This document shows positions 16,733-24,599 of a stretch of 45,236 nt of DNA, one piece after another (positions within the stretch are counted from its first letter, which is position 1; the number at the start of each line of letters is the position of its first letter). Under the pieces are notes generated by a model, which was not told the DNA's origin, searched no databases, and was given only the letters and a program-made list of their open reading frames with translations. The stretch covers positions 1 to 45,236 of the forward strand of contig CAYQBA010000013.1 in NCBI GenBank assembly GCA_964415605.1. The letters run 5' to 3'. The stretch is from UCB3 sp964415605 (GTDB lineage Bacteria; Chloroflexota; Anaerolineae; Epilineales; Epilineaceae). The translations under genes and the position numbers were made by a program.

Positions 16733-16761
16733 AATATAACCTAGCCGAGTGTCGGAAGCAA
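16733..16761 (-). promoter_or_regulatory. Sigma70-type promoter of the twin-NTPase gene
   Basis: Read leftward: TTGCTT (16761-16756), a 17-base spacer, TATATT (16738-16733). The -10 box matches 5 of 6 consensus bases; the -35 box is weaker. The leader to the ATG at 16595 is about 130 bases. Confidence 0.55.
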
Positions 16762-17080
16762 TCATCGGCCAGGCGGTGGTCGCGCTCTCTGCGGTCAGCG
16801 TTCTGTCAGGGATTGGTAAGGCGGTGGTCAGGGGGCAGTCAAGCGTCGTCCGGTAAGGCGATGCTACCATACCTGATAATTCGGGGGCGGAGTCTCCCGA
16901 ATCTCCCAGCCGCCGTGTCAGGGCGGAGGCGCTCGTCGGCCCGCTGGCCGATCCGCGTGGGCGCCCTTCGGTGTTGAACGCTGCCGTGTCGGGTGTGAAT
17001 TCGGTCTGTCGAGGTTGGCCCGGCCGAGGCCGTGCCGTGGTCTGACCCGTCATCATCTCAAGAGGAAGAGGTGCCGCCCC

Positions 17081-18058
17081 GTGAAAGTACTTGTCGCAAC
17101 CAAGGATCTGGCCGTTTTTGACGCTCTTCAGGGGCTGACCGGCCTGGAGTACTCCGAGGCCCTGTTCACCGGCCAGATCTACGAGAGCCTGCCCGGCGCG
17201 CGGCTCGTGATCGTGGACTTCGACGATCTCGTCGAGCACCCGTACAGCGTCAACATGCTGCGCGGGATCCTGTCGGACAGCGACGTGCCGTTCGTGTCGA
17301 GCGAAGAGTTCCTGGCCGAGCCCGATGCCTGGCTGAACGAGGCCCGTCGCTTGGGAGGTGACACGACCGAGCTGCCGTCCAAGCGGACCGTGGCGTTCGT
17401 GTCGTACTCGGGCGGCGTCGGCAAGACGGTCCTCGGGATGGACACCGCGGTGCACTTCGCCCGGCGCGCCAAGCTGCCCGTGGCGCTCCTGGAGTTCACG
17501 TACGGCGAGTCCGCGGTAGGCGCGCTCGTCGGCGCCCAGATCCCGGCGCTCTTCGAGCTCGCGACGCAGCCCGATGTCGACCCGGTGGTCTGGAACGGCG
17601 TGACGCTGATCCCGATGGACTACGACAACAGCCGCGACCTGTCGATCCAGCTCCTGGGCAAGTACCTCAAGGACGTCATGCGCGAGCACGTGCTCACCGT
17701 CATCGACGCCCATTGGCCGCATGCCTTGATCGGCGCGGTCCGCGACGAGATCGACCGCTGGTACGTCGTGGCCACGCCGCGGCCCGATGCGGTCGAGAAC
17801 GCCGAGAAGCTCGCGGCCGAGCTCGGGCCCAAGGCCGCCATCGTGTTGAACCAGAAGGGCGGCATGGTGGATTCCCTGGCGCTCTCGGGGATCGAGCGGG
17901 CGGTGGAGCTGCCGACGGTGCGCGAAGCCGATCGCTGGAACGGCGAGCTCGGCAAGCGCATCCTGCTCCACACCTACGGGCAGGGCACCTGGGGCCAGTA
18001 CGAGCCCCAGACACTCTTCGCCAACTTCCGCAAGCGCTTCTCGCGATCCAAGGAATGA
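17081..18058 (+). CDS. cpaE: CpaE/TadZ-like pilus-assembly ATPase
   Basis: 325 residues. The N-terminal ~95 residues resemble a receiver-like fold (KVLVATKDLAVFDAL, then LVIVDFDDL), as in CpaE/TadZ, followed by a MinD-type ATPase. The P-loop reads SYSGGVGKTVLG, with serine in place of the signature lysine; GK-T is intact. TadZ-type proteins localise the Tad pilus machine at the membrane. The GTG start was chosen because AGAGGAAGAGG lies about 10 bases upstream and the protein then begins with a beta-strand; the frame is open further upstream without protein-like sequence. It is the first gene of the Tad locus and ends 66 bases before cpaB. A chromosome-partition role is unlikely from context. 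Confidence 0.85.
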   Translation: MKVLVATKDLAVFDALQGLTGLEYSEALFTGQIYESLPGARLVIVDFDDLVEHPYSVNMLRGILSDSDVPFVSSEEFLAEPDAWLNEARRLGGDTTELPSKRTVAFVSYSGGVGKTVLGMDTAVHFARRAKLPVALLEFTYGESAVGALVGAQIPALFELATQPDVDPVVWNGVTLIPMDYDNSRDLSIQLLGKYLKDVMREHVLTVIDAHWPHALIGAVRDEIDRWYVVATPRPDAVENAEKLAAELGPKAAIVLNQKGGMVDSLALSGIERAVELPTVREADRWNGELGKRILLHTYGQGTWGQYEPQTLFANFRKRFSRSKE

Positions 18059-18124
18059 GCCCAGCCGGCTCGCCGTGCTCCGCTTGAAGTGCTCGTCAAA
18101 CCATACATGTGACTGGGAGAGGAC

Positions 18125-18973
18125 ATGAATCCACGATCGCTCGTCCTGTTGCTGGCCGTGCTCTTGTTCGGGATCGGCGTGATCTCGCTGATCTCCGGCT
18201 TGTTCGCCGAGGCGCCGCCGCGCCGCACGCTGGTGCCGGCCGTTGCCGCGATGCAAGTCAAGCCCTATACCGTGATCACGCAGGATATGGTCCGGGCCGG
18301 CAATCCGGTTCCCGCCGACGAGTTCGTGGAGAAGGGCATGTACCCGTTCGACAGCGTGGTCGGGCTGATGTCGACCGACCAGCTGTTGCCGGGCGCGACC
18401 CTGACCGGCGTCAATGCCAAGCCGGTGGAAGAGGTCCGATTCGTCGAGGACCTCGGCCTCGAGGTGATCTCGTTCACCACGGGTGTCGATCGGGCGGTCG
18501 GCGGCCAGCTACGCCCCGGCCACATCGTCAACCTCTACGGCTTCGGCCGCGACCGCGAGACGAACGAGCCGTTCACCAGGATCATCGAGCCGCGGCTGTG
18601 GGTGGTCAAGGTGGCCGCCGGAAGCTCGGCCATCTCCAACGCCACGCCGCGCCCGGATCCCGAGACTGGCCAGTACCAGGTCGAAGGCGGCGATCGCGAG
18701 GGCCAGGCCACCTTGATCACGGTGGCGGTCCAGCCGCAGCAGGCTTATAACATCGTCAACACGCTCGGGGCCGACGGCCTCCAGGCCTGGGTCACGCTGG
18801 CCGCCAATCAGACCGCGGACGCGGCGCTGGCGACGCCGGTGGCCACCGCCGCGCCGCCCCCGACGGCGGGCCTGTCGGCGGAGCTCTCGCTCACCGCCAC
18901 GGCGCTGTGGAACCTGGTCAACGCCACGCGGCCAGCGAGCGCGCCGCGCACGGGCTACGGGGGTGTGCGATGA
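18125..18973 (+). CDS. cpaB: CpaB/RcpC-like pilus assembly protein
   Basis: 282 residues. An N-terminal membrane anchor (LVLLLAVLLFGIGVISLISG) is followed by a SAF-type domain at ~35-105 (VPAVAAMQVKPYTVITQDMV, then DSVVGLMSTDQLLPGATLT) and the usual beta-rich extension. CpaB normally works beside the secretin on the outer face of the membrane; no secretin gene is present here, so it probably acts in the cell wall. It ends in an Ala/Thr/Pro-rich stretch. CTGGGAGAGG precedes the ATG. The stop overlaps the next start as ATGA, which implies translational coupling with cpaF. Confidence 0.85.
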   Translation: MNPRSLVLLLAVLLFGIGVISLISGLFAEAPPRRTLVPAVAAMQVKPYTVITQDMVRAGNPVPADEFVEKGMYPFDSVVGLMSTDQLLPGATLTGVNAKPVEEVRFVEDLGLEVISFTTGVDRAVGGQLRPGHIVNLYGFGRDRETNEPFTRIIEPRLWVVKVAAGSSAISNATPRPDPETGQYQVEGGDREGQATLITVAVQPQQAYNIVNTLGADGLQAWVTLAANQTADAALATPVATAAPPPTAGLSAELSLTATALWNLVNATRPASAPRTGYGGVR

Positions 18974-20178
18974 GCGCCGTCGCCCGCTACGACTACAACG
19001 AGCTCGTCAGACGGGTGCAAGACTACTGCGTCCAGCGCGAGATCCCGGTCCCGCGCTGGCGGCGCAACGTCAACCAGGAAGAGGAGCTGGCGTTTCACGC
19101 CAACGTCCTGCGCGCGATGAAGGACCTCGGCTTTCAGATCGCCGAGGAGGACCGGCAGGCCGTGGCGCGCGAGGTGGCCAACCGCATCACCGGCCTCGGC
19201 GTGCTCCAGCCCTACCTCGAGCAGGAGGGCATCGAGGAGATCATCGTCCGCAAGGGGTTCGTCCAGGTCGAGCGCAACGGGCAGATCCACGACGTGGGCG
19301 ACCTGGCGCCGGACGTCTACTTCTACCGCCTGACGCGGCGCATCGCCGATCTTGAGGGCAAGGAGATCGGCGCCGAGGATCCGCAGATCAAGCTCGGCCT
19401 CCCGGACGGCAGCCGCTTTACGGCCGCCATCCCGCCGCTCTCGCGCGAAGGCACGGCGATCAACATCCGCCGCTTCAGCCGCAAGAAGCTGACGTTCGAA
19501 GACCTCATCGCGTACGGCGCGCTCGACGAAGAGGCGGCCGAGTTCTTGAAGGACGTTTCGCGCGCGATGGCCAAGAGCGTGATCTTCAGCGGCCGCCCCG
19601 GCGCCGGCAAGACCACCATCCTCAACGCCTTCACCCAATACCTCCCGCCGCACTGCCAGCTGTCGCTGGTCGAGACGTTCCAGGAAGTGCAGCCACAGCT
19701 GGGGCACTACAACCACCTGGTGGTGGACGAAGGGCTCGGCGAGGTCGGTCGCGTCGTGAACGTGGTCTTCCTCCGCATGCGGCCGGACGTGATGATCATC
19801 GGCGAGACCGTGTCGGAAGAGGCGATCGAGTTCATCATGGGCCTCAACCTCGGCATCACGGCGTTCACGACCACGCATGCGCACTCGGCGCGCCTGGCCA
19901 TGACGCGCATCGAGACGCTGTCCCGCGGCTCCGGCATTCCCCTGGACGAGCGGCGGGAGATCATCGGCTCGGGTCTGGGGCTCGCCGTGCACATCCACAA
20001 GGGCTACGACCCCGATTCGCAGACGTATCGCCGCTACATGCGCGAGATGATCGCGGTGCACGGCGTGAAGCGCTCGGCCGAAGGCGGCGTGGAGTACGAC
20101 TACGAGGTCATCAAGGAGTTCGACCCGCGCCGCAAGACCTGGACGCCGCTGCGCGAGCCCAAGAACTGGCTGGACTGA
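18970..20178 (+). CDS. cpaF: CpaF/TadA secretion ATPase
   Basis: 402 residues; the hexameric motor that powers Tad pilus extension and, in some species, retraction. An N-terminal helical domain is followed by the VirB11/PilT-type core: GLPDGSRFTAAIPPLS, Walker A GRPGAGKTT (~208-216), VVNVVFLRMRPDVMIIGET as the Walker B region and TTTHAHSAR as the histidine-rich motif. The ATG overlaps the cpaB stop by four bases. The length is on the short side for the family, which often carries a longer N-terminal extension. The gene lies in canonical order before tadB. Confidence 0.95.
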   Translation: MSAVARYDYNELVRRVQDYCVQREIPVPRWRRNVNQEEELAFHANVLRAMKDLGFQIAEEDRQAVAREVANRITGLGVLQPYLEQEGIEEIIVRKGFVQVERNGQIHDVGDLAPDVYFYRLTRRIADLEGKEIGAEDPQIKLGLPDGSRFTAAIPPLSREGTAINIRRFSRKKLTFEDLIAYGALDEEAAEFLKDVSRAMAKSVIFSGRPGAGKTTILNAFTQYLPPHCQLSLVETFQEVQPQLGHYNHLVVDEGLGEVGRVVNVVFLRMRPDVMIIGETVSEEAIEFIMGLNLGITAFTTTHAHSARLAMTRIETLSRGSGIPLDERREIIGSGLGLAVHIHKGYDPDSQTYRRYMREMIAVHGVKRSAEGGVEYDYEVIKEFDPRRKTWTPLREPKNWLD

Positions 20179-20212
20179 TGAGCCCGCGCATTCCGAAAGT
20201 CGAGGTGGCGGC

Positions 20213-21100
20213 GTGAGCGGTGGCATGCTGATCCTGGTCGGCGGCGGCGGGCTGCTGGCCTACTTGATCTACGACTGGCTGCAGTACCGAATGCGGTCTC
20301 GCTTGCGCCGTGAGTCCAAGGAAAAGGGCATGGCCAAGCGGGTGAGCTACGACTGGAAGGTCTACTTCATGGTCGGGTTCACCGTTTTGCTGACATACCT
20401 CTTCGCTCGGCCTATCGAGCGCGAGATCCCGGTGGCCCGCGGCCTCCCGCCAGACATCATCATCGGGCGCTGCCTGCTCGTGGCCGGCTACATCCTGTTG
20501 ATCGGTCTGGTGTGGGCGTACCGCCAGGCCGGCAAGGAGTTGGTGTCGGAGCGGCGCTTGATCAACGAGCAGGTGGCCGAGCTCGTGTCCTCGTTCCGCA
20601 GCGTGTTCCGCATCCGGCCGACGGTGTTCAGCGCCCTCGAGGAGTCCAACAAGAAGATCGATCCGCCGACGGGCACCGCCGTGGCGCACGCCGTGACCAC
20701 CTTCTACGTCACGGCCTTGCCCCGCCGGGCCCTCGAGGAGCTCCAGGCCCGCATCAAGAACGCGTACATGGACCAGTTCATCTATATCCTGGAGCGCGGC
20801 GAGGACGCCAAGCACGAGGACATCATGACCGCCCTCGACGGCCTCTTGATCCGCCTCCGGCGCGCGCGCGAGCTCCGCGACCAGTCCGAGGTCAACATGA
20901 CGGTGGTGTCCGGCCAGACGCGGGTGATCCAGCTGATCGCCATCACGATGGTGCTGATCGTCGGCATCTTCGACCGGCTCCGCGTCGCGTACGAGTCCGT
21001 GCCCGGGCAGCTGGTCTTCGTCTTCTTCGCGACCATCGGCGTGGTCACGAGCTGGTACATCGACAGCCAGGCTCAGAAGCTCAAAGAGAAGGTGCTCTGA
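20213..21100 (+). CDS. tadB: TadB-like inner-membrane platform protein
   Basis: 295 residues, GspF/TadB type. An N-terminal membrane helix (LILVGGGGLLAYLIYDWL), a second hydrophobic pair at ~56-100, a cytosolic four-helix region (~105-225) and a C-terminal pair of membrane helices (VIQLIAITMVLIVGIF and LVFVFFATIGVVTSWY). It forms the membrane platform on which CpaF acts. The start is a GTG with GAGGTGG just upstream. It is directly followed by tadC with one base between stop and start, so the two are co-translated, as usual for this pair. Confidence 0.82.
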   Translation: MSGGMLILVGGGGLLAYLIYDWLQYRMRSRLRRESKEKGMAKRVSYDWKVYFMVGFTVLLTYLFARPIEREIPVARGLPPDIIIGRCLLVAGYILLIGLVWAYRQAGKELVSERRLINEQVAELVSSFRSVFRIRPTVFSALEESNKKIDPPTGTAVAHAVTTFYVTALPRRALEELQARIKNAYMDQFIYILERGEDAKHEDIMTALDGLLIRLRRARELRDQSEVNMTVVSGQTRVIQLIAITMVLIVGIFDRLRVAYESVPGQLVFVFFATIGVVTSWYIDSQAQKLKEKVL

Positions 21101-21101
21101 C

Positions 21102-21749
21102 ATGCTGCAACAGCTGCTCCTCCTCCTGGCGTTGTTCGGGGGGTTCCTCCTCTTCTTGATCTTCTTCGGCGGCGAGATCTGGACACGCGTGTGGCGCTTC
21201 CAGCGGAAGCGCCGCATGGCGCGCCTCGAGCGCTACCGCCCCCGCAGCATGTGGCGCCGGCTTCGCAAGAAGCCGGTGTACGAGGTCAATCTGACCACCA
21301 TTCGCGACTTCGTGCTGACGCTGCAGCTCTCGCTCTCGCTGGCGGAGACGCTGGCCGGCGCGCTCGTGCAGGCCTCACGGCAGTTCGGCGAGCGGGGCAC
21401 GTTCGGCGAGCGGCTGACGACGCGCGTCCGCAGCCAGCTGCAGGTCGAGCCCGAAGCGGTCATCCGCGCCTTGGCCGAGGACTTCAGCTCGCCCCACATG
21501 CACGAGCTGGCGGACCGGCTGGACCTCGCGCACGAGGGTGGCCTGTCCTACAGCGAGGCGGTGAACACCACGCTCGACGACATCGAGGAGGAGATCCGGA
21601 TCGGCGTCGAGAAGGAGATCGAGCGGGCACCGGTCATGTTGACCATCCCGATGATCATGGGCGTGTTCTTCGCCGCTCTGGCGCTTCTGGGCTACCCCCT
21701 GATCATCCTGATGTTCGACGCGGCCGGTGCGGCTCAGGGTGGTCGCTGA
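21102..21749 (+). CDS. tadC: TadC-like inner-membrane platform protein
   Basis: 215 residues. An N-terminal membrane helix (LLLLLALFGGFLLFLIFFGG), a basic stretch, a GspF-type helical domain (TIRDFVLTLQLSLSLAETLA, then VIRALAEDFSSPHMHELADR) and one or two C-terminal membrane helices (LTIPMIMGVFFAALALLGYP). It is shorter than typical TadC proteins of about 300 residues, but the central domain seems complete. It pairs with TadB in the platform. It is the last gene before a 144-base gap with a new promoter. Confidence 0.8.
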   Translation: MLQQLLLLLALFGGFLLFLIFFGGEIWTRVWRFQRKRRMARLERYRPRSMWRRLRKKPVYEVNLTTIRDFVLTLQLSLSLAETLAGALVQASRQFGERGTFGERLTTRVRSQLQVEPEAVIRALAEDFSSPHMHELADRLDLAHEGGLSYSEAVNTTLDDIEEEIRIGVEKEIERAPVMLTIPMIMGVFFAALALLGYPLIILMFDAAGAAQGGR

Positions 21750-21794
21750 GCGCGACGGGTCACCGTACCTGACCCAATGCTGACAAAATGCCGG

Positions 21795-21819
21795 GCTGAG
21801 CCTGACAAGGGTGCTCAGC
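21795..21819 (+). terminator. Inverted repeat between tadC and the pilin promoter
   Basis: GCTGAGC (21795-21801) pairs with GCTCAGC (21813-21819) across 11 bases. It could end the upstream Tad transcript or be an operator, since it stops two bases before the pilin -35 box. There is no T-run. Confidence 0.4.
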
Positions 21820-21821
21820 AC

Positions 21822-21850
21822 TTGCCAAACTGGCCAATGCGTGGTATACT
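21822..21850 (+). promoter_or_regulatory. Strong sigma70 promoter of the first pilin gene
   Basis: TTGCCA (21822-21827), 17 bases, TATACT (21845-21850): five of six matches in each box with ideal spacing. It gives the pilin its own promoter inside the Tad locus, consistent with the need for far more pilin than machine protein. The leader to the ATG is about 40 bases and ends with the strong Shine-Dalgarno sequence GAGGAGGT. Confidence 0.85.
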
Positions 21851-21893
21851 GTAGTCTAGTTCATCCGTTTTCACTCGAGGAGGTACCTTCCCA

Positions 21894-22154
21894 ATGGTTA
21901 ATTCCCTGAAGCGCTTCTGGAACGACGAGAGCGGTCCGGAGCTGGTGGAGTGGGCGGTCGTGACCATCATCTTGCTGGTGGCGGCGATCGTGCTCTACAT
22001 CGCGGTGGGCAAGCTGCTCGGAAACGTGATCTGCGGCATTCAGTGCTGGCTGAGCAAGGCCGCCTCGTCCGAGGGCCACAAGGCCGCGGCTGGCACGGGC
22101 ATGGGCACGTGCGACAAGGCCGAGCGCAACGACGACGGCAGCTGCAACTTCTAG
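21894..22154 (+). CDS. flp: Flp/Fap-type pilin (major candidate)
   Basis: 86 residues, type IVb (Flp) prepilin. A short basic leader (MVNSLKRFWNDESG) is followed by PELVEWAVVTIILLVAAIVL. The prepilin peptidase would cut after the glycine, giving a mature protein with Glu at position 5 and Trp at position 6 (Tyr is usual), and with Pro at position 1, which is uncommon. The tail carries three Cys (C-G-I-Q-C and C-D-K) plus one near the end, so disulfides are possible. Its own strong promoter, the GAGGAGGT ribosome site and a terminator downstream suggest it is the abundant pilin. Confidence 0.9.
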   Translation: MVNSLKRFWNDESGPELVEWAVVTIILLVAAIVLYIAVGKLLGNVICGIQCWLSKAASSEGHKAAAGTGMGTCDKAERNDDGSCNF

Positions 22155-22474
22155 CCTGAGTGTGGCGCTTCACGGCGCCGGGTAACGTGCCTGCGGTGAG
22201 CCGCGCAAGCGGGGACCGCCAGGCGTCGACATACAGCAGCAAACCGGGCAGGGCTGGCATCACGGCCCTGCCCGGTCTGTTTCCATCGGGGCCGCGTCGG
22301 TCGCGTTGGTCGGGATGGCGGAGACACCCCCGCGGGGCGCACGATCGACATCGTGCTGCCAGCCGCTTACCGCTGCCAGGCCGAATCCCGCGCGGTCGTG
22401 GCATCGATCTTGCTGATACTGGTCTTGCGGGCGCTGGCACGAGCCGGCGCACCACTGATGGGAGGTGACCCACT
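22155..22474. other. Gap between the two pilin genes
   Basis: 320 bases with no supportable gene. It holds a strong hairpin at 22243-22283. A second promoter for the downstream pilin was looked for; TGATACT near 22414 is at best a weak -10 box, and no -35 box was recognised. Confidence 0.45.
22243..22283 (+). terminator. Strong hairpin after the first pilin gene
   Basis: ACCGGGCAGGGC (22243-22254) and GCCCTGCCCGGT (22265-22276) form a perfect 12-base-pair stem with a 10-base loop, followed by CTGTTT. It probably ends most pilin transcripts or protects their 3' ends, so the downstream genes would be expressed less. Confidence 0.75.
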
Positions 22475-22705
22475 ATGCGTGCATCATTCTCAATCAGACG
22501 GTTCTGGGACGACGAGCGCGGCGCCGAGATGGTCGAGTGGGCGTTGGTGACGTTGATTCTGCTCATCGCCACGACCAGCGTGATCATCGGGCTGCGCGAG
22601 ATGATCGTCGACGCTCTGAAGTCGATCTTCGCGGCGCTGCAGGAAGATCCCGCCGACGCGTGGACCACCGGCTCGGTGGTCGCGCCGCCGACCCCGACGC
22701 CGTGA
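22475..22705 (+). CDS. Second Flp-type pilin
   Basis: 76 residues. It has the same layout as the first pilin: basic leader ending FWDDERG, then AEMVEWALVTLILLIATTSV. Predicted cleavage after Gly leaves Ala at 1, Glu at 5 and Trp at 6. The tail is short, Pro/Thr-rich and without Cys, unlike the first pilin. GGGAGGTGA precedes the ATG. It lies beyond a strong hairpin, so it is probably a minor or alternative subunit. The next gene is the prepilin peptidase that should process both. Confidence 0.88.
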   Translation: MRASFSIRRFWDDERGAEMVEWALVTLILLIATTSVIIGLREMIVDALKSIFAALQEDPADAWTTGSVVAPPTPTP

Positions 22706-22745
22706 CGCGCGTCACCCGCCGCCACGTCCACGCCAGGCGCGCACG

Positions 22746-23270
22746 ATGCCGCAAGGGCTGAGCCACGAGGCCATCGCATGGATCGCCAAGATCGCCATCA
22801 CGCTATGGATGATCGCCGTGGCGGTGCTGGATCACCGCCACGGGCGCATTCCCAACCGGCTGACCGGCCCGGTGTTCCTGGGAGTGGGTGCCTATCGGGT
22901 CGGCTGGGAGGGCCTGTGGCAGGGCGACTTCGCCCGCCTGTGGTTGCTGGCGGCGTGGGCCGTGGTGTATGGGCTGTGGATGTTGAACTTCATCGGTGGC
23001 GGCGACGGCAAGTTCCTCATGGCCCAGTTGGCGTTGTTCCCGTCCATGGAGTACGTCGCGGTGTTGGCGATCGTGCTCCTGATCCTGACGGTGCCGTTGT
23101 TGCTGTGGACGATGCGGGGGCGGTCGCCCGGGGCCATGCTCCGCGGAGCATGGGCGCGCTTGCAGACCGGCGAGGTGTTGCCGACGCAGGCCGAGCTGCA
23201 AGCGCACGGCAAGCGCTATGCGTGGACGTACGCCGTGCCGGGAATCGTCTACACGTGGGTGTACTGGTGA
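22746..23270 (+). CDS. cpaA: Prepilin peptidase (CpaA/TadV, A24 family)
   Basis: 174 residues with about four to five membrane helices. Both catalytic aspartates of type IV prepilin peptidases are visible: VLDHRHGRIPNRLT after the first helix and GGGDGKFLM mid-protein. It lacks the N-terminal methylase domain, as do other short CpaA/TadV proteins. It cleaves the leader peptides of the Flp pilins and pseudopilins at the membrane. Its C-terminal extension (~115-174, basic, ending YTWVYW) is longer than in minimal CpaA. It lies between pilin and TadE-like genes. Confidence 0.92.
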   Translation: MPQGLSHEAIAWIAKIAITLWMIAVAVLDHRHGRIPNRLTGPVFLGVGAYRVGWEGLWQGDFARLWLLAAWAVVYGLWMLNFIGGGDGKFLMAQLALFPSMEYVAVLAIVLLILTVPLLLWTMRGRSPGAMLRGAWARLQTGEVLPTQAELQAHGKRYAWTYAVPGIVYTWVYW

Positions 23271-23330
23271 TGGCCCCGGCCCGGCCGTGTGTCCGGACCG
23301 GTGTACGTTGAGCGAACAGGTGGTGTTGAC

Positions 23331-23867
23331 ATGAGACATCCCATGCTGGGTTTCTCCAGATGCCGCGACGGGTTGCGAACGGCGTGCCGACGGGCGCGGG
23401 GGTCGGTCACGCGCTTCGGCCGTGACCGTCAGGGTGGCACCGCGGTTCAGGCAATCATGTTCCTGCCGGTGATCGCCGTGGCCATGTTCGGCCTGATCCG
23501 AGTGTGGCAGGTGATCCAGGTCCGTGACTCGCTGCACACCGGCACGTACCTCGCCACGCGCTACATGTCGCTGTACACGCCGGAGACATCCGATCCGGTC
23601 TTCTGGGAGGACATCGCATACAGGTTTGTCCTCGCCGAGCTGGAGGCCAACCCGTGGGTGGACAAGATGCGCCTCATCCCCGGCAGCCCGACCATCGGCG
23701 TGACGGTGGTCCTCACCGACGGCGGCTACGAGTGCACCAACGACTTTACGGTGGAAGCCAAGTACACGATGAACGTCATGGGCGGCGACCCCGGCCAGAA
23801 CGGACTGCCCGGGCTGTCCGACATCACGCTCGTCGACCTGCGGAAGGGTGAGGTCCTGTGCAAATGA
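23331..23867 (+). CDS. TadE-like pseudopilin 1
   Basis: 178 residues. A basic N-terminus (RCRDGLRTACRRARG) leads to DRQGGTAVQAIMFLPVIAVA, a TadE-type hydrophobic helix with the Gly cleavage site and the characteristic internal FLP. The residue usually Glu at mature position 5 is Gln. The rest is extracellular and beta-rich with a Cys near the end (KGEVLCK). ATG 23331 was preferred to the upstream GTG because the sequence before it is not protein-like. The stop overlaps the next start as ATGA. TadE proteins are processed pseudopilins needed for Tad pilus assembly. Confidence 0.78.
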   Translation: MRHPMLGFSRCRDGLRTACRRARGSVTRFGRDRQGGTAVQAIMFLPVIAVAMFGLIRVWQVIQVRDSLHTGTYLATRYMSLYTPETSDPVFWEDIAYRFVLAELEANPWVDKMRLIPGSPTIGVTVVLTDGGYECTNDFTVEAKYTMNVMGGDPGQNGLPGLSDITLVDLRKGEVLCK

Positions 23868-24586
23868 ACGCCTATCTCGAGCGCTTGAAGACAAGGCTCG
23901 TCGGTGCCGTCGCGGCGCGCTGGGCGATCGCGCGCGCGGAGACGCTGCGCTGGCACGGCGACCGCAGCGGCGCGACACTCGTCCAGTTCATCGTCGTCCT
24001 CCCGGTCTTCATCATGGTCGTCTTCGGCATGTACGGCGTCTTCACGGTGATGTCGTCGCGGGATATGCTGTGCCAGGCGGCCTGGGAGGCCTCGCGCTAC
24101 CTCCAGGTCGAAGGCCCGTTCTTCCCGGACAACGACCCGGCGTACAACTACCCCGACGGCTGGGAGAGCATCGCGCGCCAGATCGTCGACCAGCAGCTGG
24201 CATCGCGCACTTACACGCTGCTCTATCCGGTCGACAAGGTCGACATCTCCCCCGACATCATCCGGACGTCGCCTAAGGACTCGCTCTCGGTCAGCCCGGC
24301 CGAGGTCGACAACGGGCGGTTCGAGATCCAGGTGTCCAAGGCCATCACCAACCCGATGGGCGTGATGCTGGGGGTGGATCCCGGGCTGGACACGATCAAC
24401 CTGACGTGCAAGGTCGGCGGGTTCTACGAGGGACCGCCGGTGGGTCCGACCGACACCGGCAACGGCCAGGCCGGCTGCCCGCGCGTGTCGGTGCAGTGCC
24501 CGCCGAACCGCGGCGAGACCAGCACGCCGACGCCGCGCCGGGGCGACCCGACGCAGTGCCCGGTCTGCGCGACCGCGCGGCCGTAG
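23864..24586 (+). CDS. TadE-like pseudopilin 2
   Basis: 240 residues. Basic N-terminus, then DRSGATLVQFIVVLPVFIMV with the Gly cleavage site, Gln rather than Glu at position 5 and the usual V-L-P in the helix. The external part has six or more Cys, with clusters near the C-terminus (GCPRVSVQCPPN and QCPVCATARP), which suggests disulfides or metal binding. ATG 23864 overlaps the previous stop and has AGGT nine bases before it; a GTG at 23858 is the alternative. Codirectional and tightly packed with the other TadE-like genes. Confidence 0.78.
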   Translation: MNAYLERLKTRLVGAVAARWAIARAETLRWHGDRSGATLVQFIVVLPVFIMVVFGMYGVFTVMSSRDMLCQAAWEASRYLQVEGPFFPDNDPAYNYPDGWESIARQIVDQQLASRTYTLLYPVDKVDISPDIIRTSPKDSLSVSPAEVDNGRFEIQVSKAITNPMGVMLGVDPGLDTINLTCKVGGFYEGPPVGPTDTGNGQAGCPRVSVQCPPNRGETSTPTPRRGDPTQCPVCATARP

Positions 24587-24599
24587 CGGCCAGGGAGGC

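Larger units (their letters stand above)
16596..17080. other. Divergent intergenic region between the NTPase pair and the Tad locus
   Basis: 485 bases without a supportable gene. It holds a leftward sigma70-type promoter (16733-16761), a 12-base palindrome at its start point, and, further right, GGTAAGGCG as a direct repeat (16815-16823 and 16852-16860, 37 bases apart) that could be a regulator site. GATAAT at 16875-16880 could be a rightward -10 box for the Tad genes, but no good -35 box stands in front of it. Confidence 0.5.

Noticed and set aside
12021..16739. Long open frame of 1572 codons opposite the giant NTPase gene
   Set aside because: It is an Arg/Gly/Val-rich antisense shadow with no motifs, while the leftward frame has two complete NTPase modules and HEAT repeats.
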